Origin: Sphagnum compactum
Lineage: Eukaryota; Bryophyta; Sphagnopsida; Sphagnales
Reading direction: 5' to 3'
Assembly: GCA_965153455.1 (NCBI GenBank)
Contig: OZ234497.1
Coordinates: 12,276,001-12,340,000 of the forward strand
DNA: 64,000 nt
The notes under the pieces are model-generated. The model ran no database searches, was not told where the DNA came from, and saw nothing but the letters and a program-made list of their open reading frames with translations. The translations under genes were made by a program, and so were the position numbers. Shown piece by piece: positions 1 through 13,860 of this stretch. How positions within the stretch are numbered: the stretch's first letter is position 1; each line of letters begins with the position of its first letter.

Positions 1-537
1 TTTAAAAATAATTCGATAACGATTAAATTCTAGCGAATTTGAGCCATTTCAACATATATACATACAATCCTTTGCATATGTCAAAATCAGATTTTTCAGG
101 TTAAAAAATTGCAAAATCTTCCAGAAAAAAAATCACTGGTCTCATGTAAAATATTTCTTCAAGAACAACAAGCACATTTTTAATGACCTAATATACTTGT
201 TCCCCTTCTTTTTCTTCTTTCAATTTTCTGATTTCATAAAAGAGGTAAAATTATGCTGGAAAAAAAGTTCTCCTAAGTCTCCCTCAAAAATATTGCAATA
301 ATAGCAAACATCCCCTCCCCCACCCCGGCCAAAACAAAAACTGATCAAGAAGGTTGCTTCAATTTTCCACTACAAACTTTTTGGGATGCCCTTTCCACTC
401 TGCAATAAGATTTTCTTATTTTCCGGAGAGAAAACCAAAAAAAAAAAAAAACTTTTTGAAATGAACATAGAGAAAATCAACTAAAGATGTGTACTGAATG
501 ATAGGGGAGTGGGAAGGGGAAGGGGAAGGGAGTGGGG
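1..537. other. AT-rich flank, no gene seen
   Basis: AT-rich sequence with A and T runs, and a purine tract of repeated GGGGAA units at about 505-536 just before the small ORF on the minus strand. If that ORF is real, this would be its 3' flank. No recognisable coding or RNA feature is visible. Confidence 0.5.
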
Positions 538-771
538 CTAACCCATGGCCTGGGGTGGTGTTGAAGTATTAGGAGAAGAAGAAGCCTGGGACTGAACAGC
601 CCGTGGCCTACATCTGTTCCGGTAAAGGCCACAGGCAGTCAGGGTGAGCATAATCAATAAAACCATGAGTTTTGCTATCTCCGTTACATCACCAGACACC
701 ACCGATGCTGCCGACGATTGCACTGATGGCGGCTCCGCATCTGAACCTATCATGCTTCGCAATGTTGGCAT
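538..771 (-). CDS. hypothetical small membrane protein (77 aa), doubtful
   Basis: A complete ATG-to-stop frame of 77 codons, less AT-rich than its surroundings. The product has a Ser/Val-rich N-terminus, one hydrophobic segment at about residues 31-51 (starting IAKLMVLLIM), then a basic CGLYRNRCRPR stretch and a Ser/Pro/Thr-rich tail. This would suit a single-pass membrane protein with a basic cytosolic flank. There is no cleavable signal peptide at this start. A possible splice acceptor (tttcag) lies about 25 nt upstream of the ATG on the minus strand, and the frame stays open from it (reading VELRRGDT before the Met), so this could be the last exon of a longer gene or follow a 5'-UTR intron. 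I do not recognise the family. It could also be a chance ORF. Confidence 0.3.
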   Translation of the reverse strand: MPTLRSMIGSDAEPPSVQSSAASVVSGDVTEIAKLMVLLIMLTLTACGLYRNRCRPRAVQSQASSSPNTSTPPQAMG

Positions 772-1390
772 CGTGTCACCTCTTCTCAGTTCGACCTGAA
801 ATCAGTCCTTGAACTGCTCTTGAGAGCTGAGTCGTTCAAAGTATGTCCTGCACACAGAAAAAATGAAAAGAAAAGAACATCAACAATCGGACTTTCAAAA
901 ACAAAGGGTATCGAAAGCCAACCCAACAATCAAATTCTTTGGAAAATCAACCCAACTGATCAAAATTTGCACCCCTTTGAGGTGACAATTGAGTATTCAA
1001 GATAAGGTGCTGTGCAGGAAATTAGCAACAAAGAGAGTTGAGGATGATGAGGACGAACAAAGCGCGTGCAGTCAGGTCCTTGTGAGACAAATCTCCCAGC
1101 TTGCTAATGCAACATCAGGGGATTCTTTACAACTGATGAAAAGTGTTGCCAGTGCTTCTTGCTGCATCTACTCTTCTAACCTGCGGCAGAACAGCTCAAC
1201 TCTAGACCTTGAAATCGGCATATATGTATGTCCTCAAACACAAATGCGAGGTGAAGACACAGTGGGACTGGAGCAGGCAATTCCTATTTAAACACGTATG
1301 AAGTCCAAATCCTACCATGCACAAAATGATACCTTCCATCAAGGTAATCATGGTTCGGGTCCAAGGTTGAAAAAGGTGAAAAAAATATTC
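772..1390. other. intergenic, no gene assigned
   Basis: Moderate GC compared with the DNA to its right. Short plus-strand open frames occur, but none has a recognisable domain or splice context. It may contain the promoter or 5' UTR of the minus-strand ORF that ends at 538. Confidence 0.4.
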
Positions 1391-2340
1391 AAATCATCTT
1401 TGTAATTGACATGCCCCCAAACTCTTCAGGAAACCCAAAGGTGGGTCCCAAAGTGAAACAATGGAAGAAAAAGAGAGTTGGGGCACGATCCCTAACTCGT
1501 AGCACTCCGGGGGTAAGAGGGCGTGCTGGAGCTCCGGGATCGAACTAGAATGAACACACAAGCAAAAGTTCAAGATGATATCAACTTGCCCAACCAAGAA
1601 AAGAGGGCAGTTAATGCAAGTCGAATGTAAATGGTGTGACGGACTTAGTAAGGACAACCTTAAACACAAGTTTTCCACGGCTTGCAACCTTTGGGAGGAG
1701 GCACCACTCCCCTCCCTATAGTATACTTTGTGCCTCTTCGCGGGGTCTACATCCAAATGTCACTTTTCCCCGAAACTCCCAAATGAGAATCCCAAAACTA
1801 GGACTTTTGTTGTTCCAAAACTTTGAACATCCATATCTTTATCAAATAAAATCATTTTTTGAAAGTGCGAAGACACTATCTTATAGCCCTTGAAAATATC
1901 TTTCCAATGGTGTATAGTACGCTCCAATCGGATCTCATTTGACCCCTTCTTTCAAGGTATTTGTGGTCAGGAATCAAATAGCCCAATTTGACTCCCGCCC
2001 CTTTTCTTTTGATCATAACTCATGCAAATTAGGACTAAATGACCAATGCGAGGGCACTTTAAGCATCTACACTTCAAGACCTTTCTAATGGTATCCTAAG
2101 GGCTCAATTTGGTGTTTTCTTTCCTTTCCAACCAAGGTTCTAAACATTCACAACTCCCACGCAGGTGCAACTCCCAAAGTGGGAGTGCACTTGGGAGTCA
2201 TTGGGCTTTGTCCCTTGCATTCTCCCCCATTTTTTAGAGTGTGTTTCACACCTAAACACATTCTCGGCCTCATGGGCCCTTGCACTTCCCACTTTGTCAC
2301 AGACCAATGCTAGGGTTGCGACAATAATGCATAGAAGCTA
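1391..2340. repeat. LTR-like or other retroelement-derived block
   Basis: A block of about 0.95 kb whose composition differs from the AT-rich DNA to its right. It has GC-richer patches, a tract at about 1490-1545 ending in GGGATCGAAC, and a repeated GGGAGT-type motif near 2160-2200. It carries no sustained open frame, begins TGACATGCCC and ends near GACAATAATGCA, as a solo LTR might. I could not find a target-site duplication, so the identity is an inference from texture. Confidence 0.25.
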
Positions 2341-5300
2341 ATTTCAAAAATTGAAAATTTTGAAAATTGATGAACTACATTTTACATGATGCCATGTTAA
2401 TAGGATTGATAGGGGCACCCATTTGCACAATAATAATCATCTTTTATTTATAAACTAAAACATAGGGGTAGAATGCCTCCATAAATTATGAATCATGATA
2501 AATATGCAATTAAAAGGAATATAGAATAAAGTTCCATACAATTGAGAAGTGTAGAAAAATAAAGCCAAAATATAAAACTAAACTTGTTTTTTAGAATTGA
2601 ACATTTTAGAAGAAACAAACAATTGTACCACCAAACATAGGGTTAGATGCTATAAATGATATGTTAAAATCCCCTGTAAAAGTTCAATAAACCACAATGC
2701 CCACAAAAAAACTCACCTAACCAAAGAGTGTAGCATCTTGATTCTTAGTTGTAAAACATAAAGTTCCTCTCTGAAGCAAGCACCCTTGCTAACATGATCA
2801 CAATCTAATCACCTTACATTTTGTTTTCCTTACCATAACCTGCTTACAAATCCCAATATGTCTATTTAATAAACACATGTTTTGGAAAACTTATGTCATT
2901 AGCCTTTTTTCCCATGTTACATGGGATCCAATGAAAGCATTAGTTAAATCTTGATAACTTCATGTGTTGATATTTGTGACATTAGTCAAGTAGAAGGCCC
3001 AACAAATTTTTATTAAATAAAAAGTTCCACTTGAGTTTTCACAATTAATGTTATTCCAAGTCTCCAAATTTTCTTCTTTGCTACATAAAAAGTGTTATGA
3101 AATAGTATGTGCATGCTCACAACTACAATATAATTTTTTTTTACCACTTTTCCTATAAAACCAAATTACATGTGTTTTTTTATAGACTATAAAGTTAATG
3201 TTGCTTTCAATATCTACCACTACTAATGTTGTGCCTTTTCCTCCTTGACCTCCTTTTCATTTTCATAAACAAAACCCATGACTTCACAAACATGTTAATT
3301 TTTTAGCTACTAAGAGCAACACACACAATCTTTGAATCCCCCTAAGAAAGAAGGATGCGCATTTGCTTTCCAATCACGTTCTCCTCAAATATAGATAGGA
3401 ACAACATGGACTGAGAAAAACATACCAAATATTATTGTTTATACCCAACATCATCCTCAAAACTTGAAACTTGTTTCTGTCTTCCTAGCACAACAACTTA
3501 TCACATTTGTCTTCCTCCAATTTAGTCCCCTCTTTCAAGAAATCAAACCCACAAAAAACAAACTTCAATAAAATTACATTTTTTCAAAATTTGTTGGAAT
3601 TATAATTGCATCAAAGCTTTACGCGAGGATATATTGTTGATACAAATTACAAGAGAGTTATATTGGGCAAGGAATGATTGCTTGTTTACTTGCATGGTGC
3701 ACAAGAAAAAAAATGATTTCATAAGAACCTAGAGAAAAAAAGGCAATACAAGTTTTGGAACACAACAATAATAGGTATAATGGTGGGTTTTCTCCTTTGA
3801 AGTATTCATCATAACACTACAAGTGAACTACAAGTAGACCCAAAATACAATGTTTGGTGAACACTCAATGAGTGGCAACATGATTTTGTGAATGTTTGAC
3901 AAATGGTGGCTAGGGCTTTTAAACTATTGACACAATTATGGAAAATTTTCAAATTTTTGATAAATAATTTAATTAATGTCAAATCGACCCAAATATTACA
4001 TAATGTTGATAGGTTTGCAATAACTACAATATCCATGTAATTTTGTAGGGTACAATGTTAGGATGGTGATATTTTCAAAACAAGGGCTTAATACAAAGTA
4101 GGTAGTGGCGTTTGGCCTTGCATTTTGTCAATGTTCCCCATTGTAAGGCTTTACCTTTTATAAAGCATAAGGCAAACATTACCAAGAACCTATACATTAA
4201 TAGATCACAAGATGTAGGAGAAAAAGGGTTCTCAAACGAAGAAATAGGTATAATTTCCCTCCCATGTTTAAGGAATAGGCATAGGTCCCTTCTCTTTCTA
4301 AAAGGGACATTCATCAATATAACATGTTTTCCAAGTACACTATGAAAATTTTACAAATGTGTTATGCATGATATCATGGTATGAAAAATTTCCAAATGTT
4401 TTAGAAATGATATCATAGTACCATGGCAAGTTCAACATTTCAACGTCAAATAATTATTTTATTTTGAAGATTCCATGTTAAAAAATGTATATTTCAAAAT
4501 ATTTTATAATACATTTTGTTTCTTTCACAAACCATTGTTATTTGATTTTTTTAAAATTTCAGTATTTTTGAAAATAATATAATTGGTGTCAAAGCTGCCA
4601 AAGTATTAGATTTAAATATTTTATGATTGTATTTTAATCTTGTAGATATGATATATGAAGAGGTTTAGAACCTATTTGATATTAATCCAATTTTCACCAA
4701 TTTTGGAAATATGTTTTAGACAATCAATGCTGATAAAAAATGATTTACACCATTTTGTATGAAAAAACCAACATAATTCCAAATTGAATATCACATTATT
4801 TAATGTTTTCTTCTAATGGGTGCATATAATTTATTTGTGGATTGGTTGTCACATCAAACTTGGGCTTGTTTCATTATCATATTTCTATGCCACTCATAAT
4901 ATAATTACAATTTTCATAATAACATTCATGACACATATATATTTAAAATATAATGGACAATGATTTTGATGAAATTATCATCATTAGATATCTAAACATT
5001 GAAAGTATGTCACGCCCTCCCAACATTAGTGTTAATTTTTTTTTAAATATCGATATTTTGACCTTACAATGACTAAATTTGATTTATGTGAAAAGTATTC
5101 AATTAAACAAAAGTTGAAAACTTACTTTTAAGGTTGTTAATAGAGATATCCCTAGCTTTGGATGCCCCATGATGTCATTAACATGTCCCCTAAATTTTCA
5201 ATAAATCCGTTTGCCAATTTTTTTAAAGGTAAAAAAATTAACATGTTTTCTTCAACCTAAATTTACCCTTTTTTTCTTATGGATGAAATTTCATACTTAC

Positions 5301-8300
5301 TTCATTGGGGCAAGTGCCAAAATGCAAAGGAAAGTAAGGAACAATGATGAAAATTATGGAACACAATGGGTATCCAACATGCTAACATGAACAATAGTGG
5401 ACACATGGGAACATTTATTTTCCATTCATTCCTTTATCTCTTTGTTGTTCACCATCATGCCTTTGTTGTCTTTCAAAACAACTTCAATGTGCAACCAAAC
5501 ACCCTTTCCATCCTTCTCAATGCATGATTCACCTTTATCATCCATCCCATCGTCCATGTCCTTCATGATGGCTAACAAATAAATAAAATTATGTGCACGT
5601 AAATACCCCTACCATCCTTCCTAGTATCCATGTTGTCACCTTGCTATCCTTACCCAACAACTTTGGTTATTTTATCTTTCCCAAGTGTTAAAGACCAAAT
5701 AAATTTCATAATGATTATTAAGTGTTTTTAACTATTTAAAGAATTTTAGTATATTTTAATATCACCTCGTATTAATATGTTGCCACCATTTCCCCCCTTA
5801 TGTATGTGTAAAATGTTGCTTTTGTAAGATTTATGGGATTGTAAGTTGTCAATTATTTTGAAATGAGTTTGATAACTTGTTTTAACCAATTTGTAAGTCC
5901 ATTTTTTACATGACATACAATTTGGTTATTACAATTTATCTATAAAACTACATTTGGGGTAGCAAAAATTATGAGTTGAAATAACAAATCAATATTATGT
6001 TTCATAATATATTCTAAGGTTAATTAGTAATGCCCCTTAATATAACAATTTTAGATTCATGGTTTTCATCATTTATTGTTGTGCGTTTTTATGCTAATGG
6101 CCAAAGTATTTTACTTAGAAAAAAATTACTCAACTTACACCTAGTCAAAATAATTGATGATCACAATAAAAGACCTATCCAATTGTAGAAATTTAACTCG
6201 CAATTTGAAGGACTTTTAAATGGGTTTTAAGTGTGAATAAATAGATGAAGTTCAACCCTAAAGCCCTTTGTTTTTCAAGCTTTTGTGTATATTTATAATG
6301 AACATTGTTCACTAGTTAAATTTCATTAATTATTATTTAAGCATGCAATATTTCCAAAATTGAATATGGTAGATTTGACCCATTTATAGTGTAAAAACTA
6401 TATAACTTTCAAATGGGTTAGTTAAAGCCTTTGTACATTTTATCCTTTGCTTAATATTTGATCGGTCTAATGAACATAATTACTTTTAAATAACTTAATG
6501 TATAATGTTACACTCTAATGCAATTCAATTGTAGTAAACATATTGAGTAAATAATTCTATTTTTTTGCATTCATTTTCCCATTAAAAATGAGATTAAAAC
6601 CTCAACCCAAGTTCAAGTTGAGTTTTTTCAATTAGTTATGAATTTACACATAATTGTGACAAAAGTACTTCATGTATTGTTAGTAGGCTCCCCTCTAAAT
6701 GGGGGGTCTAACACCTGAAATCCTCAAAACAAGGCCTTTAATATGGTTACACAAATATTTTGAAATCAAGGCCACATGTGCCCAAAAATAAGCCATGGAA
6801 TGGGCTAGATTTGAAAGCATTTGAAATGGGTTGGATTGTAATCTTAAACCATGCTTTTGGAATAACCTTAAACTGAAAGCCACTACAAATATGCATTCAT
6901 AAACATATTTGAATGGTTGTGAGAGGTTGTAATAGGGCACAATTCAAGGTCCATTAATTATTTTGGGTGCTTATACTTTAATTTTGAATAGTATAAGATT
7001 TAACATTGAATTGGGTTTTGTTTGTTTATCAAGTAAAATTGAAGATTTTTTCACTTTTAAGTTTAATGGATGAACCTATCTTCAACCCTCACATGTTGTG
7101 AAGGTTCATTTTCATATCAATTCTCATGTTGTTGCATTGTGTAAAACCAAACTGATTGTTAGCAAAATATTTTCAACTATTTTTAGATCTTAATATTTGA
7201 AATAAATTTGGGATTTCAACTTTAATTTTGAGGTTTTATCAATGCTCATGAATTAGCCCAATTTTGTGTTTAAAATTGGATAATGCATATTAGTTGTAAT
7301 TACTAATAGCATTTCTAACATTTTTTGTATCTAGACCACTAATGGTAACTTATTGTAGTGGCCAATGAAATGTCCATTTTGGCATGTTCCATTGGAAAGA
7401 TTTTTAATATATATATTTTTTCAATTTGCATCACGATAATGTGATTTGATCAAGGCTTTTCAAGTGTTTTTGTTGATGTCAAGCAATATTGTTGCAATAA
7501 TCAATGGCATTATCATTAAAATTGAAAACTTTTTCAACATTCATGAAAGGGAATAAGTTCAAAAATCACTTTCATTACAAAGTTTACATTCTTCCTTGAC
7601 GTGATGAAATTAATGTAAGTGAAGGTTATGTACCTTAATACAAGGGCAACTTTCACACATGTGTTAGGTTATTGTGCAAATTATAATGTGTATCATGACA
7701 TTCAATCTCTTTTAATCCTAATCTATATTTTACAAATGATAACCCATGTTTAAATGGAATTCTACCTTCATTAAAATAAGGTTCCAAATTTCAAGTCTTG
7801 TTTGTCTTTTATAATCATGTATTATGTCTAACCACACATTGCACAAGGAATTAAAAATTTCAAAACAATCACTTTATCCCATTGCATACATTGATTTTAT
7901 ATACAAATGAAACAAATTATAACATTTCAAAACACCTTCAGTCACAAATGATAAACTTATATATATCAAAATTTATTGTCAAATTATAATTTTAACGTAA
8001 TATTTGCCATAATAAACACCACATATTGTACATTGTATTGGATGAAACCACAAAGTTCACCTCACAATTGTCACAATTTCTTGTACTGATATTTTGTAAC
8101 CTTGCTTTTGATTTTCTTATTTCATGGTTAGACATAGGTTTAAGTATATTTTTATTTTAGTTTGGAAATCTTTTAGTTATGCAAGTTTTTGTGTTTGTGA
8201 CACTTTTCCACACCTTTTCAAGTTCGGTCTTATTGGAATGTAAAATGTTTTTTCTATTCCCCTTGTGGTTTATGAATTGTCTACATGAAAATAGACCATT

Positions 8301-8699
8301 GACTTGTAGATTCTAGCAATGAACATGTGATACCAAAGGTACAAATGGACATTCGCCTTGAAACCAAACTCATTGCCTACACCCCTCAACATATCATTAA
8401 CCATTGGCAAACAATCAAGGACATTAAAACCATTGTTCCCAATATACATTAATTCAAAATCATAATGCGAAATCCAAAGTGATTGATTTGCAATAGCTTC
8501 CATAAATATAAATTAAGCTTGTGTTTATTGATGAATAGGCCTTGCCATGCAACATGATAAATATTGAAATGATAACACATGTAATTTAATGAAATGAACA
8601 TCTTTGGGAAATCCATTGCAACCTTGATTCGAAGGTGCTTTAAATCAATCTTCATTAGTTGCCTAAGATACTCGGCCTTGAACATGGTGTAGATGGATA
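2341..8699. other. long AT-rich intergenic region
   Basis: About 6.3 kb of AT-rich, stop-dense DNA on both strands. The few open frames of 60-80 codons have low-complexity or unrecognisable products, and those near 4075-4345 are open on opposite strands over the same bases, as expected by chance. It is probably a graveyard of old transposons. I see no gene, RNA or intact repeat in it. Confidence 0.6.
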
Positions 8700-9010
8700 G
8701 AACAAACATTTTCAAGCTTTCCATCGGGATGGATTCACCTAATACTCACCCAAAGCATTAGGTATGAAGCCATATGTTATGCATTAACCATCTACATGCA
8801 TTACCTACCTAGTAGTCACCAAGTGACTTTCCTACTTACTTACGTACATTATAATCACTTAAACTCTTGGCATACTTACCAATCATAGGGTACTTGTTAC
8901 TTCCCCCTTCCTTTACCTTAGGTTACTCAAATTTGGTTCATCCACAATTGAGTCATGTTATGGATGAACGATGGAAGGTGCATTAGTAGTTGTTTAACCT
9001 CTAAATATTA
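8700..9010 (+). repeat. dispersed CCTA-rich repeat, copy A
   Basis: Contains the series ATTACCTACCTAGTAG, TCACCAAGTGACTTTCC and GGTTCATCCACAA, which recurs in the same order near 35.8-36.0 kb and 39.9-40.2 kb, and in inverted orientation near 56.94-57.08 kb. The shared landmarks are CCTACCTAG, TAG(C/T)CACCAAGT and GGTTCATCCACAA(C/T)T followed by GTCAT. It is non-coding. The family is unknown to me and is probably a non-autonomous transposon or an LTR fragment. Confidence 0.5.
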
Positions 9011-10361
9011 GGGTGAACCAATTTGGTCTACTTTTCAGTGCATATTTTTCTAACATTTAGGTGTTAATAGATATGTTTATTGACCCATAGTGTAAACTCC
9101 TTATTTGCATTTCTACTACATTCAGCATAAAGTGTTAATTATGTCCCCATTGCCATTAATAAACATGGAAAATTGAACAATATAAAGTCATTTATTCCAT
9201 TAAATGGTTGGCAAACTGAAAACAATCATTTAAATATATGCTATGTAATGAATTTTTTCCATTGGACAAATTTTTACCACTTGGTGAAAACAAAATAAAG
9301 TGCAACTCATGCAAAGGATTTTTCTTTGGGAAAAAATGTGCCAAAATCATCATAATTTTGAGGAAAATTCATTTAAAATTTCCATGTGTAGATAAAAGGT
9401 TAAAATAACTCATAAAAAATATAGTAGGACTTAAAAATTGTTTTCCTTTCCTTTTTCAATTATACGCAAATTTGGTTGTTTTATCTTTTTTGACAACCCT
9501 TTAAAAGTAGGAGTAGTAGGCAAAGAATTCGCCTTTTTGATTTGCGCCAAGTAACGTGTTATAAAAGTTTTAGAAATTGAGCATGACAATTCAATTAACA
9601 TAGGAGGAAAATGTCAGAATAGCTAGCAAGGGCTTTTGGGAATATGCATGTGAATATGAGCTTTGTCCCCAACACCAAAGTGGGCCATTGTCTATCGGTT
9701 CTACAAAATTTTGCCAGATGTGTTCAAGGTTCTTATATCAATTTAGGAATGATTTTTCTATTTTGTTTTCTGAAATACAACAACAAACCTGACCTGACAA
9801 ACCTTCAAGGTAAGTTCAGTAGCACAGGGTTGGTAGGTTGATAGTGACCTTTTGTTGTGTTTGTGCACAAGCCACCTGTGTCCTTTATTTTTTTTAGTGG
9901 AAGGAGGCTTGAAAGGAACAAAGAAACAAGTGTAAACCTTATTAGGGTTTGTAGTAAACAGGTTGCATAGTTACCACAAAATTTGTGCCACCTTGATTGT
10001 TGTACACATACGGTCTTTTTGAAAAAAAACCACAAAAGTGGACTGTGTTTTTTTTTAAAAATTTATTCTGTCTAGGGTAACTAGTCCACTAAAGGGCTAA
10101 CTTAAGCGGGTTTTTTGTTGCAAAATGTTTTTTTCCCTCCTTTTGTATTGGTGTGTGACATAAGTAGATAGTGGGAACCAAACAACATTGGGAAAACAAT
10201 TGAAAACAATAGTCATACTTAACATTATAGGGTTTTAATAATAAGCCAAGTAATGGCCAATACAACATAAAATGTTTATTTTGTTGAGTCATGTAGCCAA
10301 CTAGCTAGTTAAGATCATTTTGTTGTCCTTATTTTTTTCCATTTGATCTATTTAGTCTTGT
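9011..10361. other. AT-rich intergenic region
   Basis: No coding frame with recognisable similarity. Poly-T and poly-A runs (for example 10049-10058) and short chance ORFs only. Confidence 0.5.
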
Positions 10362-13300
10362 GTGGTTGGTTTGGTAAATTTAAGATTGACCTATAATAAT
10401 AGGTTGTTTTTAGCATGTGAAACTTGTGTTTTTAGTTGGCCTCTTTCTTCATGGGCACCAAATATCCCATGTTCCCTAATTCGTCAAATCTTATTGGACC
10501 TCATAACTCCCATCACCTTTTTGCCACAGATAAACCTCAACCCATCTCCAATGCAAATCATGAACCACCCATTAATTCCCCTTCCTATTGTAACAAACCT
10601 CACACCACCCATTAGTTCCCTTTACCAGCCCCTAACCCTTTGTGTGAGTGTGGGGCCCCAACCTTACACCTTCCCAAACCCCCTTGATAGTGCACAATTA
10701 GAACCTTTCCCCCCTCCATTCTATTGGCCCTTATAGTTGCCCCTGATTAGACTCCCCAATTTATCCCCATTTCTTCAACGTGTTTGTTACCTTCACCTAA
10801 AGTCTTTTGCCCCCCTTGTGGGCACCAATTTATCAGTCAAGGGTTATTCATCATTAATGTTCATGTCAAACATCCAATTTGTCCAATTCAAACACTTGTG
10901 ACAATCCTAGCTTAATACCCTCCGTTGCTCCCACCTCGCTTGCATTAGCCTGAGCTTAGGTTTTGTCATTGGATGTCTTCGAGTATTTTCATTTAAGCAT
11001 TTGTTGTTTTTGATTGTACAATCACATCCCTATCACTCTACGACATGATGTCCAAATGACATTTCGTTTTCCATTAAATAGGTTAGCACAACACCCCTAT
11101 GATGTGGCAACTTAACATTTATTTCTTTTGTTACCCCAATGGTGTTTCGCTTTGCCCCTTCGTGGTGGGGCAATTGGGCACAAGGAAATGCGGGTCCAAT
11201 TTAAACGCTTTCTAGCAAACAATTGGGAAAACTTGCAATAAAAGTTTTTTTTGTAAGCCCAAGCTTTAGCGGCAAGTCTGAACTAAATGCTTTTTCCCCA
11301 ACATGATCCTCCAGCTCATAAACACTTATTTCACAATTTACTTCTTGGATGTGTAGGGAATACTTTCGAGCAACCCGCACTTTGGCATTATTCCCCCTTA
11401 CATTCATGTCCTCTGACACCACCTTGGTTCTCACTGCATTGCACCTTGAATCAGATGGTTACTTTTCGCTTTTCCTAGAAGACTATGAACTAAATCAAGA
11501 CCTTGACCTTTCTTCTAACTCCTTCAAGTTAACTTTCCAACACATGCTGCATTTATCAATAAGTGGTCCTTCCATGATGGTTTTTGAACACCTTTGGGAT
11601 TATTTTCACTTAGAAAATTCAACAAATGGATTCTTTTAGTTGTTTCAACTTTGTTTTCATATTGCACAAGGCCATATTCCACTTCGAATTGTGCATGTCT
11701 TTGTCATTGCCTGCTTTTTAACGATGACCAAACCTTTAGGTGGAATTCATCCTATTGCAGTGGGGAAAACATTGTATTGATTCATAAGTCATGTTTTATG
11801 TTTTCAATTTGTGACACTTTTGCAACACATTTTTCTCTTCACCTATTCAGAGTTACAATTAAAGGTGGTTGTGAAGTTTAATTCATGGCATCAAATGCAC
11901 CTTAGACCTTCACCTCGATTGGATTGTTCTCCAATTCGATGTGGCAAACGCCTTTAATTCAGTGTAAAGAGGGGTTATATTTCAAGAACTTTATGTAGCA
12001 AGTGGTGACATCATACACATCGTCCCCTGCATTTTATGCATTTAAATCTTCATTGTTTTACAATCATCATAATAATGAAAGCGATGTCACAATTATCCCA
12101 TTTGCCATGAGGACTTGTGAAGGTGATCCTTTGAGAGGGGCATTATTTGCTTTAGCCCATTTTAGGGCACTATGTTCTAAAGCTGGTCGTTTATCTTTTT
12201 ATCTATTTCTATTTATTGCAGATGACGCTCACATCATAAGTCCCCCTTCAATCATATTATCCGTATATGAACATTTTTTAGACCAAATTTTGTGGGATAA
12301 ATTTTTTATCAAACTTCATAAATGTGTACCATGGTCACCCTTTAACTTGTCACATGATATCAACACCCCATCAAGAGAAATTAAAGTCTTAAGGGTTCCA
12401 TTGGGCACCTCATCATTCATATCATCCTTCATCAAAGATGTCTTGCTAAAGGATGTTCATCATGTGAACCTTTTCCTTATAATGGGTGATGTTTAAATAA
12501 CCTTTGAAATTTTAACTCATTGCTTCATGCAACAACCATCGTATCTTTTAGATGCACACCTTTCCCCTCCACTTTCATAGAATCCCTTATTTCTTTTAAC
12601 TCATCCTTCCTTCAAGTGTTTAGGTGATTTTTATGTTCAAGATCCTTTTATAGCCCTGAAAGACCTTTAGCTCGTAAATAAACTTCTTTCCCAATAACTT
12701 TTGGCGACATTAAGTTCATATTGACATCCACCATTACTCAATAATCAAGGAATTAGGTTTTGGTAATTTCAATCATAACTATTAAGTTTATGGTTGATCA
12801 ATGTCCCCTTCCTTTTTAAAAATTTAGCATGAATTGACAATAACACCTCAAAGTGGTTTGTGATCTTTTATTGCCCTTAGATTATGCATGTCTTTTTTCA
12901 TTTGAACAATTCATTAGGCAACAAATAGTTCGTCTTCAAATTTTCATCTTGGAGTGTTTGCATCATCATACCCTTTTTAACATGTTTTTCGATAGGATAT
13001 TTGAAACCCATCATGTTTGCATTTTATCATGTTTTGGCCTTGGGGCAAACGTTTGGCTTATAGTTCGATTATAGTCTTCCCAAATTTTTAGTTATTTTCG
13101 TTGGTTTTTTATACAACATTTCGTACACGACTTAAATTACCCCATTTTTTTATTACAAGTAATCCTCAATGTGTGTGCACACATCTTATCAACCTTATGG
13201 GTATCCACTTTTTACGTGGATCATCCATGTGTTCATGGCAACAAACACATGAAAACCCATGATGTAGTTTGCAACACCTTTGTTACCATTGCGTGAAATG

Positions 13301-13860
13301 CTAGCTTCCATGTGAGATGAGAATAACTGCATATGCTTCCTTCAACCACATTCAACTCTTCTTGTCAATGAATTGACATTGTGCTCACCAAAGATGACAT
13401 CTATACCTTAACTAACATTATCATTACCAACCCAACACGAGTAAATTTATTTCTTCGATCTTGTGCAACTCAAGATCTTACAACCTTCAATGCGGATCAA
13501 ACCAAAGAAAGAAGTTCTCACGACTAACACCCAATTGATCAATTCCTCCCTTTGGTAATTCAAATATTCGAATGTCTACAAAAACAAGCTAATATGTTTT
13601 TACACAATTGTGCTAATGCCATTTGGAGCTCCCTCATTTTTCTATCTTGGTTATTATTATCTTGGTTATTTTCCTTCATAATTTTTTTTTCAATCACACT
13701 GCAAAGGATGCAAACATCTTCCTCTTTAAGTCCTATAGCCATAGGCTTAGCTACTTCCTGGCTCCTATCCTTTTATCACACACCTTCCATCACTACGACC
13801 GACCTATTACAAGCAATCAATTTTTGACATGGAGAAATACAGCCAACCTACAATAGCGAT
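10362..13860 (+). mobile_element. decayed reverse-transcriptase retroelement, copy 1
   Basis: Remnant of a retroelement polyprotein broken by many stops and frameshifts. Recognisable pieces in order: the VFEHLWDYF segment near 11580, which parallels VYEHLSRGF in copy 2 at 36.9 kb; an RT palm piece near 11930 reading LDWIVLQFDVANAFNS; the block CEGDPLRGALFALAHF near 12120; the catalytic-type FIADDAHI near 12220; and the lysine/cysteine motif KLHKC with WSP near 12320. A C-terminal piece near 13360-13440 reads IDIVLTKDDIYTLTNIIITN, matching the post-RT domain I know from this plant RT family, followed by LPLVIQIFECL near 13550. The core is about 11280-13760. The Pro-rich frame at 10362-10736 may be the decayed N-terminal part. 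LINE-like by RT motifs, but the exact class is uncertain. Certainly non-functional. Confidence 0.75.

Noticed and set aside
12002-12496. 164-codon frame as a functional gene
   Set aside because: It is the reverse-transcriptase core of a decayed retroelement, with stops and frameshifts on both sides, not an independent gene.
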